64,000 nucleotides of DNA from Lathyrus oleraceus (Eukaryota; Streptophyta; Magnoliopsida; Fabales; Fabaceae): assembly GCF_024323335.1 (NCBI RefSeq), contig NC_066585.1:178873149-178937148 (forward strand), read 5' to 3'. Positions within the stretch are counted from its first letter, which is position 1; the number at the start of each line of letters is the position of its first letter. The position numbers and the translations under genes were made by a program. Shown here piece by piece: positions 33,101 through 44,637 of the stretch. The notes beneath the pieces are model-generated. The model did no database searches. It was not told the origin of the DNA and saw only the letters and a list, made by a program, of their open reading frames with translations.

Positions 33101-33228
33101 GGCAAAAGGAAGACTTAGGCTTCGACAAAAGAAAATTTAATAATCCAGCAGAGGCGGCCAGAGAAAGATATGATCAAATGGCTGCTGAAGACGAAATGTT
33201 GACAGATAATTTCGACTCAGGATCATAG
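30138..33228 (+). pseudogene. Tat-like gag (multiple frame breaks)
   Basis: Coding similarity is spread over several frames. The N-terminal Pro-rich part (30138-30360) is broken at a run of ten C at 30350-30359. A Gln-rich segment lies at 30515-31090. The retrotransposon gag core is at about 31100-31563 (FTKFSGDTTESTIEH, SLKELASIKRKFTEPIDDYLNRFR). A zinc-binding-like CKYHSFLGHKTSQC is near 31970. Then come an acidic stretch at 32078-32497 and a KNPMTRSQWRREQRRRRK motif near 32993. The gag core gives it away as a retroelement; it cannot make one protein. Confidence 0.65.
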
Positions 33229-33234
33229 GCTTCT

Positions 33235-33651
33235 TTGGATATTTTAGTTGGTGTGGTGTCTGTGATTCCTACGGAATTCGACCGAATCACAGAGGTCGAA
33301 GATACCAATAATATTACGGAAAGAGAAATGGCTTCTCATAAGCCCGTATGTTACTACGTGATGAATAATGGTTGCGTCGAGGATCAAAATGCCTTCTTAG
33401 AGAGACCCGACGAGGCTATGAGGAGTCATCTTAAGCCTATCTTCATTAGTGGGAAGGTCGAAGATGTCCCCATTAACAAAATCTTAGTGGATTGCGGCGC
33501 GACCGTGAATTTGATTTCGTATCACGTGCTGAGAAATATTGGCAAGTACGACACTGATGCCAAACCTCACAATATGGTGCTTACCAATTATGAGGGTAAA
33601 GTGGGTTCCACCCTTGGTGTCATCCAGGTCGAGCTAACTGTAGGAACGTGA
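33235..33651 (+). pseudogene. Tat-like aspartic protease, cut at its C-terminus
   Basis: Open for 138 codons. The active-site motif ILVDCGATVNLIS is at about residues 84-96, where Tat elements usually have VDGGA and most retroelements D-S/T-G. The downstream MVLTNYEGKVGSTLGVIQVELTVGT is the second half of the protease fold. It runs into the inverted LTR at 33651 and has lost its RT. Confidence 0.65.
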
Positions 33652-34643
33652 AGGAGAAGGGCGATCCAAAACGCAGAGGAATTTAAAATTTCTCCTTTAG
33701 TGGTCCTTATGAATGGGCATGATCAGTGATAGAATTGTTACCTCTTGTGGAGATTGTAACCTTTGATGCAGATCTACGGAGCGATCACGAACGTTGAACA
33801 ATGACAATGCCTCTACTCAGTCCACACGAACGGATTCCTTCAATCTCAGTGCTAGCTGCTATGAATGAAGGCTTTGAGAGAGAGAGAGAGAGAGAGAAAC
33901 GAAATTACAACTGCACAAATGCTTATACACAAGGATTCTATTTATAGAACCACTTGTGTGGGCTGCAAGCTAAAAAGCCCACTCAAGTGTATGTGGCCCA
34001 TATCTTATAATATGCCAAAATCACTTAAGCGCATGGTACCTTACCATATTTCGTATTCTACTTAAGTACACCATACCTTACGATGTTCTACAATTCACTT
34101 AAGAGCACCGTACATTACGGTATTCCTTAGTTACTTTATCTCTCATCAATCCGTCCTTTTGTGTGTGACCCTGTAGGTTTTCGCGGCATTGGCAATTATA
34201 TTAAATCACATATTTAACATAATAAACAGTGAGCGGTATCTAGCAACACATCACTGCTACCCAAGAAACGAAAATGCCATGTGATCTGACAAATCCTTTT
34301 GTGATAATACTTATATGTACAATTACCCTTTTGCCCTTATGTCTATATTGAACACAAGGCATAGACCGTGTCATCCTTGTCTAGTTCAATATTGGGCCCA
34401 TAGATATTTATCCTGTTATACAGGATGGGAAAATTTCATCTAGGTCACTCATGTCCCTTAGCACGCTTCGTGGAGTATCCAACAACTGTCTTTATGGTCA
34501 TCCAGTTACGGACAAAGTTTGATCAGCAATAAGACACTCGACTCTACATCTAGGGTCCATAGTGGTTTCAGGTCGAACGGTGGTATACACCATTATCACC
34601 ATGAGAATAGTTTATGACACTTTACATAACATTCTATATAGTG
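33652..34643 (-). repeat. Inverted, 5'-truncated Angela-type LTR
   Basis: Reverse complement of about 34999-35922, including the same TATAAATAG region (33939-33946 reversed), a (GA)n tract at 33873-33897 and the terminal GTGAAGGAGAA. The first ~350 bp of the LTR are missing where the plus-strand copy begins at 34646. Small differences show it is a separate, diverged copy. Confidence 0.85.
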
Positions 34644-34645
34644 TT

Positions 34646-35922
34646 TGTTGGTGTAAGCCCTAGAAGCCAATACTTTTGGTACTTGTATCGAATTATTTAT
34701 TAATAATAAAAGGCTTTTTCTTTATTATGTTTGTTTAATAAAGTTCCTAGAATAGCTAGTCCGTTTAATGTATCAAGTATGACTTAATCATGAGATCACA
34801 TTAAACATAAGGACACTATTCTTAAAGTATCCGTAGTCGAGCTTTATTGTGAAATGGGATAACATTAAAGCATGAAGACTATTATGTTTATAGACTGATG
34901 ATCACATCTCATGGATCATGGATAAGGAGTTATCAAGTCTCAAACATAGGTATGAATATTAAGAGTAATATTTATACTGGATTGACCCACTATGAGAATA
35001 CTATATAGAATGTTATGCAAAGTGTCATAAGTTATTCTCATGGTGATAATGGCGTATACCACTCTTCGACCTGAAACAACTATAGACCCTAGATGTAGAG
35101 TTGAGTGCTTTATTGCTGATCCAACGTTGTCCGTAACTGGATAACCATAAAGACAGTTGATGGGTACTCCACAAAGCATGCTAAGGGACATGAGTGACCT
35201 AGATGGAATTTGCCCATCCTGCATAACAGGATAAATGTCTATGGGCCCAATATTGAACTGAACAGGGATGACACGGTCTATGCCATGTGTTCAATATAGA
35301 CATAAGGGCAAAAGGGTAATTATACACATAATTATTATCACAGAAGGATTTGTCAGATCACATGACATTTTCGTGACTTGGGTAGCAGTGATGTGTTGCT
35401 AGATACCGCTCACTGTTTATTATGTTAAATGCGTGATTTAATATAATTGCCAACGTCGCGAAAACCTACAGGGTCACACACAAAGGACGGATTGATGAGA
35501 GATAGAGTAACTAAGGAACACCGTAAGGTACGGTGCACTTAAATGGAATACGAAATATGGTAAGGTACCACACGCTTAAGTGATTTTGGGCATATTATAA
35601 GATATGGCCCAAAATACACTTAAGTGGGCTTTTTAACTTGAAGCCCACACAAGTGGTTCTATAAATAGAACCCTTGGGTAGAAGCATTGTCACTCTTGCA
35701 TTTCGTTTCTCTCTCTCTCTCACTTAAAGCCTTCATTCGTAGCAGCTAGCACTGAGATTGAAGGAATGCGTTCGTGTGGACTGAGTAGAGGCGTTGTCAT
35801 CGTTCAATATTCGTGATCGCCACAAGAGGTAACGATTCTATCACTGATCATGCCCATTCGTAAGGATCATTAAAGGAGAAAATTTTAAATTCCATTGCGT
35901 TTTGGATCGCAATTCTCCTTCA
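34646..35922 (+). repeat. 5' LTR of the Angela-type element
   Basis: 1277 bp, TGTTGGTGTAAGCCCTAG to ...TTCTCCTTCA. The inverted neighbour at 33652-34643 confirms its right end. Confidence 0.85.
35660..35667 (+). promoter_or_regulatory. LTR TATA box (Angela type)
   Basis: TATAAATA, with the same word conserved in the inverted copy. About 1 kb into the LTR. Confidence 0.55.
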
Positions 35923-35923
35923 G

Positions 35924-35935
35924 TGGTATCAGAGC
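35924..35935 (+). other. Primer-binding site (initiator tRNA-Met)
   Basis: TGGTATCAGAGC, a perfect match to the canonical site, one base after the LTR end. Confidence 0.9.
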
Positions 35936-36345
35936 CACTTACGAAACCATGAATCTGATAACTGTTTATTTTCTGTATTAATACGATTAAAGACAGAATG
36001 AATCAAAGATTAAATTGAGATCGATCAAGTTATATATATGATATAAGTAATCCTGATGCAAAATACATTATATATGATATAGTGTTCTTGTTTCATTCAT
36101 TCAAACATTCAATGGTTGTTTTCCTTTGAGCGATCAATGGTCGTTTGCTTCTTGATCCAACATTAGTATGGTGAAGCAATGACGTGTTGATCAATCATAT
36201 TGAATCAACAATCGAGATGTGTTTGACAGTCTGAAATTGGTGCATTAGGGTTAGTGACGGCACAAGGGTTGTGATGTCAGAGAGTTATGCGATTGGGGTT
36301 GTGACTGCACAAGAGTTGTGCTTTCTAAACACTTTTTCGAACAGT

Positions 36346-36550
36346 GTTAACCAGTTAACGCATATGGTTAACCGGTTAACGCGAAACGGAATACAACTTT
36401 CTAACAGTTTTTCAACAGTGTTAACCGGTTAACGCATTTGGTTAACCGATTAACGCAAAACAGAATACAAATTATGAACAGAGTTTTAAACAGTGTTAAC
36501 CGGTTAACGTATATGGTTAACCGGTTAACGTATATGGTTAACCGGTTAAC
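36346..36550. repeat. Array of seven GTTAACCGGTTAAC palindromes
   Basis: Units start at 36346, 36367, 36420, 36441, 36495, 36516 and 36537. Five are the perfect 14-bp palindrome; the first and the fourth have one change each. Within clusters the spacing is exactly 21 bp. The array lies in the untranslated leader between primer-binding site and gag. Confidence 0.95.
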
Positions 36551-37584
36551 GCAAGGAAAAATTCACCCGTTCGGCTAACTCTGCGTAATGTGATCGGTCG
36601 TCGAGATTTAATTTGGTTTTAATTGATTAAAAGAATTAAAATTGATAATAATAATAATGTGTTTATTATTGTCTTGTGGTGATCGGTTATGGCCTTAGTT
36701 TTCCTTTATTTTGTTTTGGGTTTTAAAATACGACCTGCGTGTCGTGCCTCTCTTTTAATCTCTCAATGTAACTTCTTTTCTCATCTCACTCCCTCGTATG
36801 TAAAACGAGTTTCTTTATGTAATGTAATGTTATGAAGAAAGCAAAGAAGTCAGTGCCAATGGAGGACGACCTTGAAGATCTTGCTTGGAGAAGCTTAGAT
36901 CGTTATTAGGTTAGCTTAGGTTCTCTCATTGGCTTGGGAGAACAATTGCGCTAGGGGCCATAACTGTTTCATTATATATGTATGTTGATGCATGTGTATG
37001 TATGTTGATGCATGTGAGAGACGATTTATATGATAAATAAGCCGGTGGGATCAGAATAATTGCAAATTCCCTCAAATTAAATATTAAGTTTATGCTTTCC
37101 AAGTTTTAACACTCATCAAGACTAGTATGGAATAATGTAGGTTTCGCCTACGCGAGGTGCATGTTCTATATTAGTAAGGTGCGATGGGATAATTGTAATA
37201 TCCAATTGTTAAAACAATGGGTCAAACTTGACTAAACAAATTATAATAAGATTATATATGTTTAGAAGCAAGAGTTGGAAATTATCTATGTGATGGATTG
37301 GAATAAGGAGTTATTCACCCAACTAAAATATTCGAGAATTGTATTAGATACAATTGGAAGGAGTTCCTACCTAAATAACCTAGTTTTGTGTAATCCGCCT
37401 ACGCGGACTTAGAACGAAGTGAAATATGGATCTCGACCCACTAGAAAATCTTTCAACGGGATTTTCCGAATCAAATGATGAGGGTCATTTGTTTTGAGTA
37501 AAATAGTGGGAGCATATTTAATTAAAGGCCTAATTAAATATGACAATGATACTTATATTTTCATTAATTCTTATGTAGATTACC
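36551..37584. other. Leader of the Angela-type element
   Basis: Non-coding between the palindrome array and gag. Contains a repeated GATGCATGTGTATGTATGTT segment near 36980. No ORF recognised. Confidence 0.6.
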
Positions 37585-38526
37585 ATGACAACAAACACCT
37601 CTAACAACATCTTGCGATCAATCCTTGACAAAGAAAAATTGTCTGGGACAAATTTTCTGGATTGGCACCGAAACCTGAGGATTGTCCTCAAACATGATAA
37701 AAAACTGTATGTCTTGGAGAAACCTGTTCCTGAAGAGGAACCTCCTAGTTCTGCACCTAAGGCAGAAAGAGATGCTTATAAGAAGCATGTCGATGATGCC
37801 AATGAAACTGCTTGTCTCATGCTAGCTACCATGAACTCAGAATTGCAAAAGCAACATGAGAACATGGCAGCGTTCGATATGATCGAACATCTGAAGATGC
37901 TCTATCAAGAGCAAGCAAGGCATGAGAGGTTTGAAGTTTCAAAAGCCCTTTTTCAAGGCAAGTTAGCTGAGGGAGCCCCTGTAGGTCCCCATGTGCTCAA
38001 GATGATTGGGTATGTGGAGAACCTTGAGAGATTGGGTTTTCCCCTCGGAAAGGAACTTGCGACTGATTTGATCTTACAATCGTTGCCAGATAGATTCAAT
38101 CAATTTGTCCTAAATTTCAATATGAATGATATGGACAAATCTCTTCCTGAACTGCTCGCCATGTAAGAACTGCTAAGCAGAACCTGAAGTCAAAAGGGAA
38201 GTCCATTCTGATGATCGGAAATGGAAAGAGACAGAACAAAAGGCCCACCAAGCAGGGTGATAAAGGGAAAGGCAAGGAAGTTGCCAAACCTAAACCCACC
38301 GTTGCTGCTTTAAAGCCTAGTGGAGGCATATCAAAATAAGGCACCTGCTTCCATTGCGGTAAGAAAAGACACTGGAAGAGAAACTGCCCAAAGTACCGGA
38401 AAGATAAGAAGAATGGAGTAGAGACTTCAACTTCAGGTATTTTTGTTATTGAAATTAATTTATCTACTTTTGCATCATGGGTATTAGATACTGGATGCGG
38501 TTCTCACATTTGTAACAATGTGCAGG
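37585..38526 (+). pseudogene. Angela-type gag with start of protease
   Basis: Open for 193 codons: a LSGTNFLDWHRNLRIVLKHD motif at residues about 15-35 and a gag core through LILQSLPDRFNQFVLNFNMN. A single-base frameshift near 38164 ends the first frame; the protein continues in the next frame with a basic region, one stop at 38337, a CCHC zinc knuckle (CFHCGKKRHWKRNC, 38344-38385) and the protease active site WVLDTGCGSH at about 38476-38505. It is cut off at 38526 by the Ogre/Tat insertion. Confidence 0.8.
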
Positions 38527-39023
38527 TGTCGCATTACGCGAAAAACCGGCGGGAAAACGAAACAACAGAGCCGCCACCGTGCGTTATTTATCCCAAAAGA
38601 GGGAAAGGAAACGCTCAGAGTAAACCTGGAAAAAGCATGGTCTCGCGACCAAAGAGAATGGGATCGGGAGTCGGTTATGCGAAGGGAAGGTATTAGCACC
38701 CCTACGCATCCGTCGTACTCGACGGGATCCACGCACAATAGGAAGGAAAATGGTTGCTAAAAACACTGCTCAAATAAACATCTATACAGGCTGAAAGAGA
38801 CACAGGATTACAGACAAGACTGACTCGGCAGGACATCGCGTCCTGGGCCTACTTAGTCTATCAAGCATAGACATCAGAGTCAAAGTAGTTCGACCGGGGG
38901 AAACGACACATGCTCGCTAGGATGTCGCATCCTATGCATACGTATCTCCTTTGGACGAAGGAGAATCAGAGCATTCGTAGCTCGGCTAACGCGCACACAA
39001 ACAAACGCAGGCAAAGGCAAACG

Positions 39024-39195
39024 TGGAGCCTGAATGCCAATCACTGGACTTACATCAGCATCCGAACCAAAACACACACAAGAAGGCTAACATGGAGCCT
39101 GAATGCCAATCACTGGGCTTACATCAGCATCCAAGCACACAGCAAGACACAGGATGTGGAATGCCAATCGCTGGGCTTATATCCACCTCCTAACA
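39024..39195. repeat. Tandem repeat inside the LTR (69 bp)
   Basis: TGGAGCCTGAATGCCAATCA starts at 39024 and again at 39093, with a shortened third copy near 39157. The other LTR has the same block, and the inverted fragment at 58200-58440 carries an expanded, more diverged version. Confidence 0.8.
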
Positions 39196-42100
39196 CCAAC
39201 ACAGGAAGAAGAAGGGTCTTGATTGCAACTAGGGCAAGAGAAAGGGGAGGTCTCAATCGCAACGAGGGCGAGAGAAAAGAATTAGTGTTAGTTGTTAGTC
39301 AAACTCGACAAGACATCGCATCTCGTGCCTACGTATCTCATCTGGACATGAGAATCAGAGTTGCCGTAGTTCGGCTAAACTATTCCTGTTGGTTTGTGTT
39401 TTTTAGGTGGACAACGTCACTACGCAATCTACCTGATGCTCGACCTTTGGAGACTTACTCACCTGTAGTAGAAGGAGTTGACGTATCCTTAAGAGGGGAT
39501 AATGTTTGTTTGTGTTTTAGGAAAGCTCAAGCAAGAAAGGAAGTCCTATACGAAGGAACCGTGCTACCTTAATTGACATGCAAACGAGACTACGCGGAGT
39601 CTAGCAAACCTAGGGGATACAATCACACCACACAAACATATACAGCATGAAATAAACACACCAACAAGGGGCTCAAACATCAAGGCTAGGCTTTAGTCGA
39701 GGGGTCATATCAACCTCGACAAACAAGCCTCTGTATCGGGGTAAGGTTAGCTCTTAACCTTGCCATTGAGGGGCTAAGGTGAAGCTGATGAAAGGTGAGT
39801 GAAGATTAGACTTCACAGCTCTTATCCCTGACCAGGGAGAGCTTCAGACAAAGGAGCGTGGGTCCAGAATGGAGGGACCCTTCTACGCTCAAGACTCTGA
39901 CTCGATTGTGCAACAGCACAAGATCTTGGGTTTGTGTCCCAATGCATCAACACACAGCCGTGTGAGCAGAGGGACGACTCAACAGAATAGCGGGGGATAG
40001 ATTGCATATCCCTTGGGTTCCGCCAATTGCCTCATAGAGGTCTTCACCTGCTTGGGCACAAATGTAAACAACCACAAACATCGCCTCTTAAGGAGGACTT
40101 CAGACAGTTGTCTGGTCAAGTAACAGGCCAGGTCTTCCAGACTACATGAAGAATAGAAGTCCTACCTCAAATGGTTTAAACAACCAAGCAGCAGCAAGCA
40201 AGTTCTTAAAGAACTGTAAGCGACTAAATGTACCTGAAATCAATCAAGTATCATCAGTACTCAGACAAACCAACAATAAACGGCAAAAGTCAATCTATAC
40301 AGACAACACAAGTTAATGCACACAAGTGCAAGCTATAATCCCAAGCTCAAGCTTTAATCCCTACAAAACAAAGTCATGTTAGTGGACAACATCAAACAAA
40401 TTCAATTTAATCAACTTGCACTTTTTCCCTTAAGCTTTTTGCCTTTCAACCTGAAAATCCACACCAAATGTGAGAAACTAGACCACTAGGCCAAGCCTAG
40501 GGTCCAAAAGGGATAAAAAATTCTAAACAGCAAGTAATATTCAACCAAAATCACATTAAAACAATTCAAAAGCAAATGCAATTGATCCCATGCTCATATC
40601 ATTCACCATATTCATTTTATGCATCATTTAACATCAATCATGCAATTTACAACTTCAATTGACCAAACAGAACTATCTCACTCAAAAGCATACCAAAACC
40701 ATTCAATTAATTCCACAAAAATTCACACCTGAACAGGACACGTTCAATGTATAGCATGTCAATTTTCAGCTCAATTGGACAAAAGAAAGTAGGTCAATGA
40801 AAATCAAGAAATCCAGACACAATTATACAAGCCAATTCAAGGCCTCCACATAAGCAGCATCTTCAATAATTCATAAAACAGTGATATCACATGGGAAATT
40901 AATGGGACCAAATCCAAATGGAATCTACACATGTTAGGAACCACTCCACCAAATTTCATTATCATAGGATTAGGGATGAGGATTTAGCAACATATGTAAA
41001 ATTGTCACACAAACAAAGCCCTAAAATTGTTAAACAGCAATCAAAAATCCTAATCAAATAGAAAATGGATCAATTAAATCCACAAAAATTCATGTTGAAA
41101 GTTAACATATACATTGTATCTCATGCAAAAAATCAGAGTCATAGGCCTAATGGAAGCATGGTAAATTAATTCATGAACTCAGCATATCATAATGTGACAC
41201 ATATTATCACATTCAAATTGAATAAATCATATCTACCAATCCAGAGGTCCAAAAATCACAAATGATACATGAAAATCTCCAGGAATGTGTCAAGAATCAC
41301 CATATGAAATTTCATTAATTTTGGATAATGTATGAGTATTTGGTGATTAAAATGGCAAAACATACAATTATGTCACACATGTCAAAGATCAATACACCAT
41401 TCAAAAATTCTACCAGGCACAACTTACACTACTATGCCTAAAAAAAAAGTAGATAAAATTTGGAAACTAACAAAAAAAATCCCACCTAATTTGGACTAAT
41501 ATTGAATTTTTTATGAATTTTTTAAAGATTTGTTAATTTTATTGGATTATTTATTTAGTTATACGAATTAATTAGTTAATGGTACAGTGGATGACATTAG
41601 AGTAAATCCATGAGCCAAGCCAAAAATGCGCTACAGTGCTCACTGATGACGTGTCCGCGTCTGGTTGGCTGAAACAGGTGGGAAACACTTTTCAAAAGAA
41701 CCAGGCCAGCGAAATGGATTGAACACGCCTTGCTTTTCCAGAAATCTTCAGCTTCTTCGCGCGGCTTAAGTTCTTCGACGGCAGCTTCGGTTTCGAACTT
41801 TTCTTCACCAAATCGCGCGAACCTTATACCGTTGTGACCGTCTCTCCATGTAGATTGCGCATATGGCAACGCTTTTGTCTAAAGGTTAATGCACGCAAAG
41901 AACCGATCGAAAGAAGTTTCACACACAAATATTCGGATCAACATATCTAGCTCAATACTTAACGGAATCGCGCGATTCAAACATCAAATTAACCTACATT
42001 CCACGAACTATCTAAGCCATATCTTGATTTCACGAATTAAAGATTTCGAAAAATCACCTTCTTGAAGTGCAGCCGTGAAATTCTCGTGTTATTGGCCTTG

Positions 42101-42442
42101 ATTCTTGAAAACAGATCGTGATTGATGATTATGAAGATGAATGCAAGTGATTGTTCAGCTCAACACGCCTTAGAGATGGAGAAATTGCGAATCGCCATTG
42201 AAGCTCAAGGTTTGTACAGCTGCGAATTTGCACGGTTCTTCCTCTAATTACCAAAAACAGAACTCCACAAGTACCTGCAAATGATGAATACAGCAAAAAA
42301 TTGCACAAAGATTGATGGATTCTTGATGAATTGAGCAAAAAAAGTTTGTGTGAAAAGTGGAGAAAATTGAGAGAATTCTAGAATTTTTTTTGCTTTGATC
42401 TGAAAATTGTGATTATTCTCTTGTGATTCTGTTATAATTAAG

Positions 42443-42450
42443 TTTATATA
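42443..42450 (-). promoter_or_regulatory. Probable LTR TATA box, minus strand
   Basis: Reads TATATAAA on the minus strand, about 1.03 kb into the LTR, a plausible U3 end. The matching region is missing from the truncated 5' LTR. Confidence 0.45.
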
Positions 42451-43478
42451 CTTCACACTAATCCAACAATTAAACATGATTAGCACAAAAATTGGTAATT
42501 AGCAAAATGAGCTTATTTGTGCAATTTGGCATTTTTGCCCTTGGATGGCTAGAAGCAATGAAACAGTAATTTTTCAATTTGAACAAGTCATAATTTGCAT
42601 TTAGAAGCTATTGGAATTGGTCCCATGTCAAAATTCCAAATATTTTGAAAGTTGGACCATTTTGCCCTTGGATTTTAATTAGTGCACTTGAAAAATGGCC
42701 TTTTTATGTGAATGCTTTTGGCAAAATGTGATGATGGATTATGAAAGTACACATTAAATGTGATTTGCTCAAAGAAAAACCATCCAATTTGGCCACTCCA
42801 TGTGAGAGTTATGCCACTTTGAATTCGGGCATTTTCTGAAATTGATTTGACCATATCTTGCTAACCACACATGGGAATTTCAAGTTCTTGGACTTTTTGG
42901 AATGGGGAGATCAAGATCTTCAACTTTCATGTTGGACAAAATTCCATTTGAAGCTTGTATGATGAAGTTACTTTGAGGAGAAAAAGTTTCCATTTTGGGC
43001 AGCTGAAATTACAGGTCACCTGCCATTTTAGGAAACTTCTTGTCTGACCTCCAAATCTTCAACCCTGGTCTTTGATATGTCAAATGAGACTTGTATGGAC
43101 ATGAATGAAGCCTTTCAAACCATCTCACACCTTCCAATCCATAAAATCAGGCACAGTTGACCGCAGTTGACTTTCTATGGTTTCTGAAGAAATTCAGCTG
43201 GACTGTTGAGCTTTGATCATCCAATCTTTGGCCAAACCACTTCAAAATTATCCTTAGACCATATGAACTTGATAAATCAACCATAGGGCTTTGTCTCAAT
43301 GAAAATGGCACTTGCTTGCTTGATTGACTGATTCTCCTGATCAGTTTGACCCAATTGGTCAGCTGAGCTTGCACTTGGGCAAATGGACAATGCAATGTTA
43401 TGCAGTGGCCTATGTTATGCTATGACCTAATATGAAAATGAATGTACAAAAGGTAGGGTGCAAATTTGAGGTGCTACA

Positions 43479-43495
43479 GCTGCCCCTATTCAATC
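43479..43495 (-). other. Polypurine tract of the minus-strand element
   Basis: Minus strand reads GATTGAATAGGGGCAGC, ending directly at the TG of the 3' LTR. Confidence 0.75.
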
Positions 43496-43780
43496 AACTG
43501 GGAACCCGAACGGATGAGAGCAACGGCTGTCAGACTTTCAGGGTAAACAGGGATTGAATACCAAGAACCGTAGAAATTTGCACACTGCTGGGATCTGTCT
43601 TTCTTGTTTTTGTTGTTTTTTTTTCAAAGGTACAAGCACATCCAAACATCGACACACGATGAATGGGAACAGAAATCATCTCAACTAGATGCCAACGGAC
43701 AACTAGGAAAAACTCAACGTTTACCAAGACCAACGGAGAGGTAAATCAACTCTACTGGGGATAACCAGGAAAGGATACAA

Positions 43781-44101
43781 CCATACGTCAGCGGACGTAA
43801 TGGGAAAAACTCAACGTTTACCAAAACCAACGGAGAGGTAACCAATCATTAATGAATGAATGGAAAGAGAGATACAACCATACGTCAGCGGACGAAATGG
43901 GAAAAACTCAACGTTTACCAAAACCAACGGAGAGGTAACCAATCATTAATGAATGAATGGAAAGAGAGATACAACCATACGTCAGCGGACGTAATGGGAA
44001 AAACTCAACGTTTACCAAAACCAACGGAGAGGTAACCAATCATTAATGAATGAATGGAAAGAGAGATACAACCATACGTCAGCGGACGTAATGGGAAAAA
44101 C
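43781..44101. repeat. 97-bp tandem repeats in the 3' UTR
   Basis: CCATACGTCAGCGGACG starts at 43781, 43878, 43975 and 44072, spacing exactly 97 bp, with near-identical units. Confidence 0.95.
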
Positions 44102-44637
44102 TCAACGTTTATCGACACCAACGGAGAAGGAGAAAACTCAGCCAGACGTCATAGGACGAAAGGGAGACTCAACGTTTATCGACACCAACGGAGAAGGAGA
44201 AAACTCAGCCAGACGTCATAGGACGAAAGGGAGACTCAACGTTTATCGACACCAACGGAGAAGGAGAAAACTCAGCCAGACGTCATAGGACGAAAGGGAG
44301 ACTCAACGTTTATCGACACCAACGGAGAAGGAGAAAACTCAGCCAGACGTCATAGGACGAAAGGGAGACTCAACGTTTATCGACACCAACGGAGAAGGAG
44401 AAAACTCAACCAGACGTCATAGGACGAAAGGGAGACTCAACGTTTATCGACACCAACGGAGAAGGAGAAAACTCAACCAGACGTCATAGGACGAAAGGGA
44501 GACTCAACGTTTATCGACACCAACGGAGAAGGAGAAAACTCAACCAGACGTCATAGGACGAAAGGGAGACTCAACGTTTATCGACACCAACGGAGAAGGA
44601 GAAAACTCAGCCAGACGTCATAGGACGAAAGGGAGAC
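44102..44637. repeat. 67-bp tandem repeats in the 3' UTR (eight copies)
   Basis: TCAACGTTTATCGACACCAA starts at 44102, 44169, 44236, 44303, 44370, 44437, 44504 and 44571. Units differ mainly at CAGCC versus CAACC. They share the AACGTTTAYCGA..CCAACGGAGA core with the 97-bp units, so one was derived from the other. Confidence 0.95.

Larger units (their letters stand above)
29184..33651 (+). mobile_element. Decayed Ty3/gypsy (Tat-like) element: LTR, gag, protease
   Basis: A 785-bp LTR is followed by a primer-binding site, a long frame-broken gag region and a protease. The element stops at 33651, where an inverted Angela-type LTR begins. RT and everything after it are not found in this window. 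The zinc-knuckle-like CKYH...H...C pattern, the KNPMTR.QWRR motif and the VD(C/G)GA protease site fit the Tat group. Confidence 0.65.
34646..38526 (+). mobile_element. Angela-type Ty1/copia element, interrupted
   Basis: Full 5' LTR, primer-binding site, leader with a palindrome array, gag and the protease active site. Interrupted inside protease at 38527 by the minus-strand Ogre/Tat element. The remainder is not found on the far side within the window because later insertions and rearrangements lie there. The LTR head TGTTGG...GCCCTAGA.GCCAATA is reminiscent of BARE/Angela LTRs. Confidence 0.7.
38527..43478 (-). repeat. 3' LTR of the minus-strand Ogre/Tat element (full length)
   Basis: 4952 bp. 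On the minus strand it begins TGTAGCACCTCAAATTTGC and ends ...GCGTAATGCGACA. Its left 1544 bp are nearly identical to 56377-57920. No gene is seen inside; short frames such as 38910-39572 recur in both LTR copies only because the LTRs are almost identical. Confidence 0.9.

Noticed and set aside
38910..39572. A 220-codon open frame present in the same form at 56760-57422
   Set aside because: It lies in two LTR copies that are over 99% identical, so shared openness carries no information. The composition is repetitive and no family motif is visible.
43781..44637. Regular repeats that might suggest a CRISPR-like array
   Set aside because: Whole units repeat without unique spacers, in a eukaryotic retroelement 3' UTR; they are tandem repeats.
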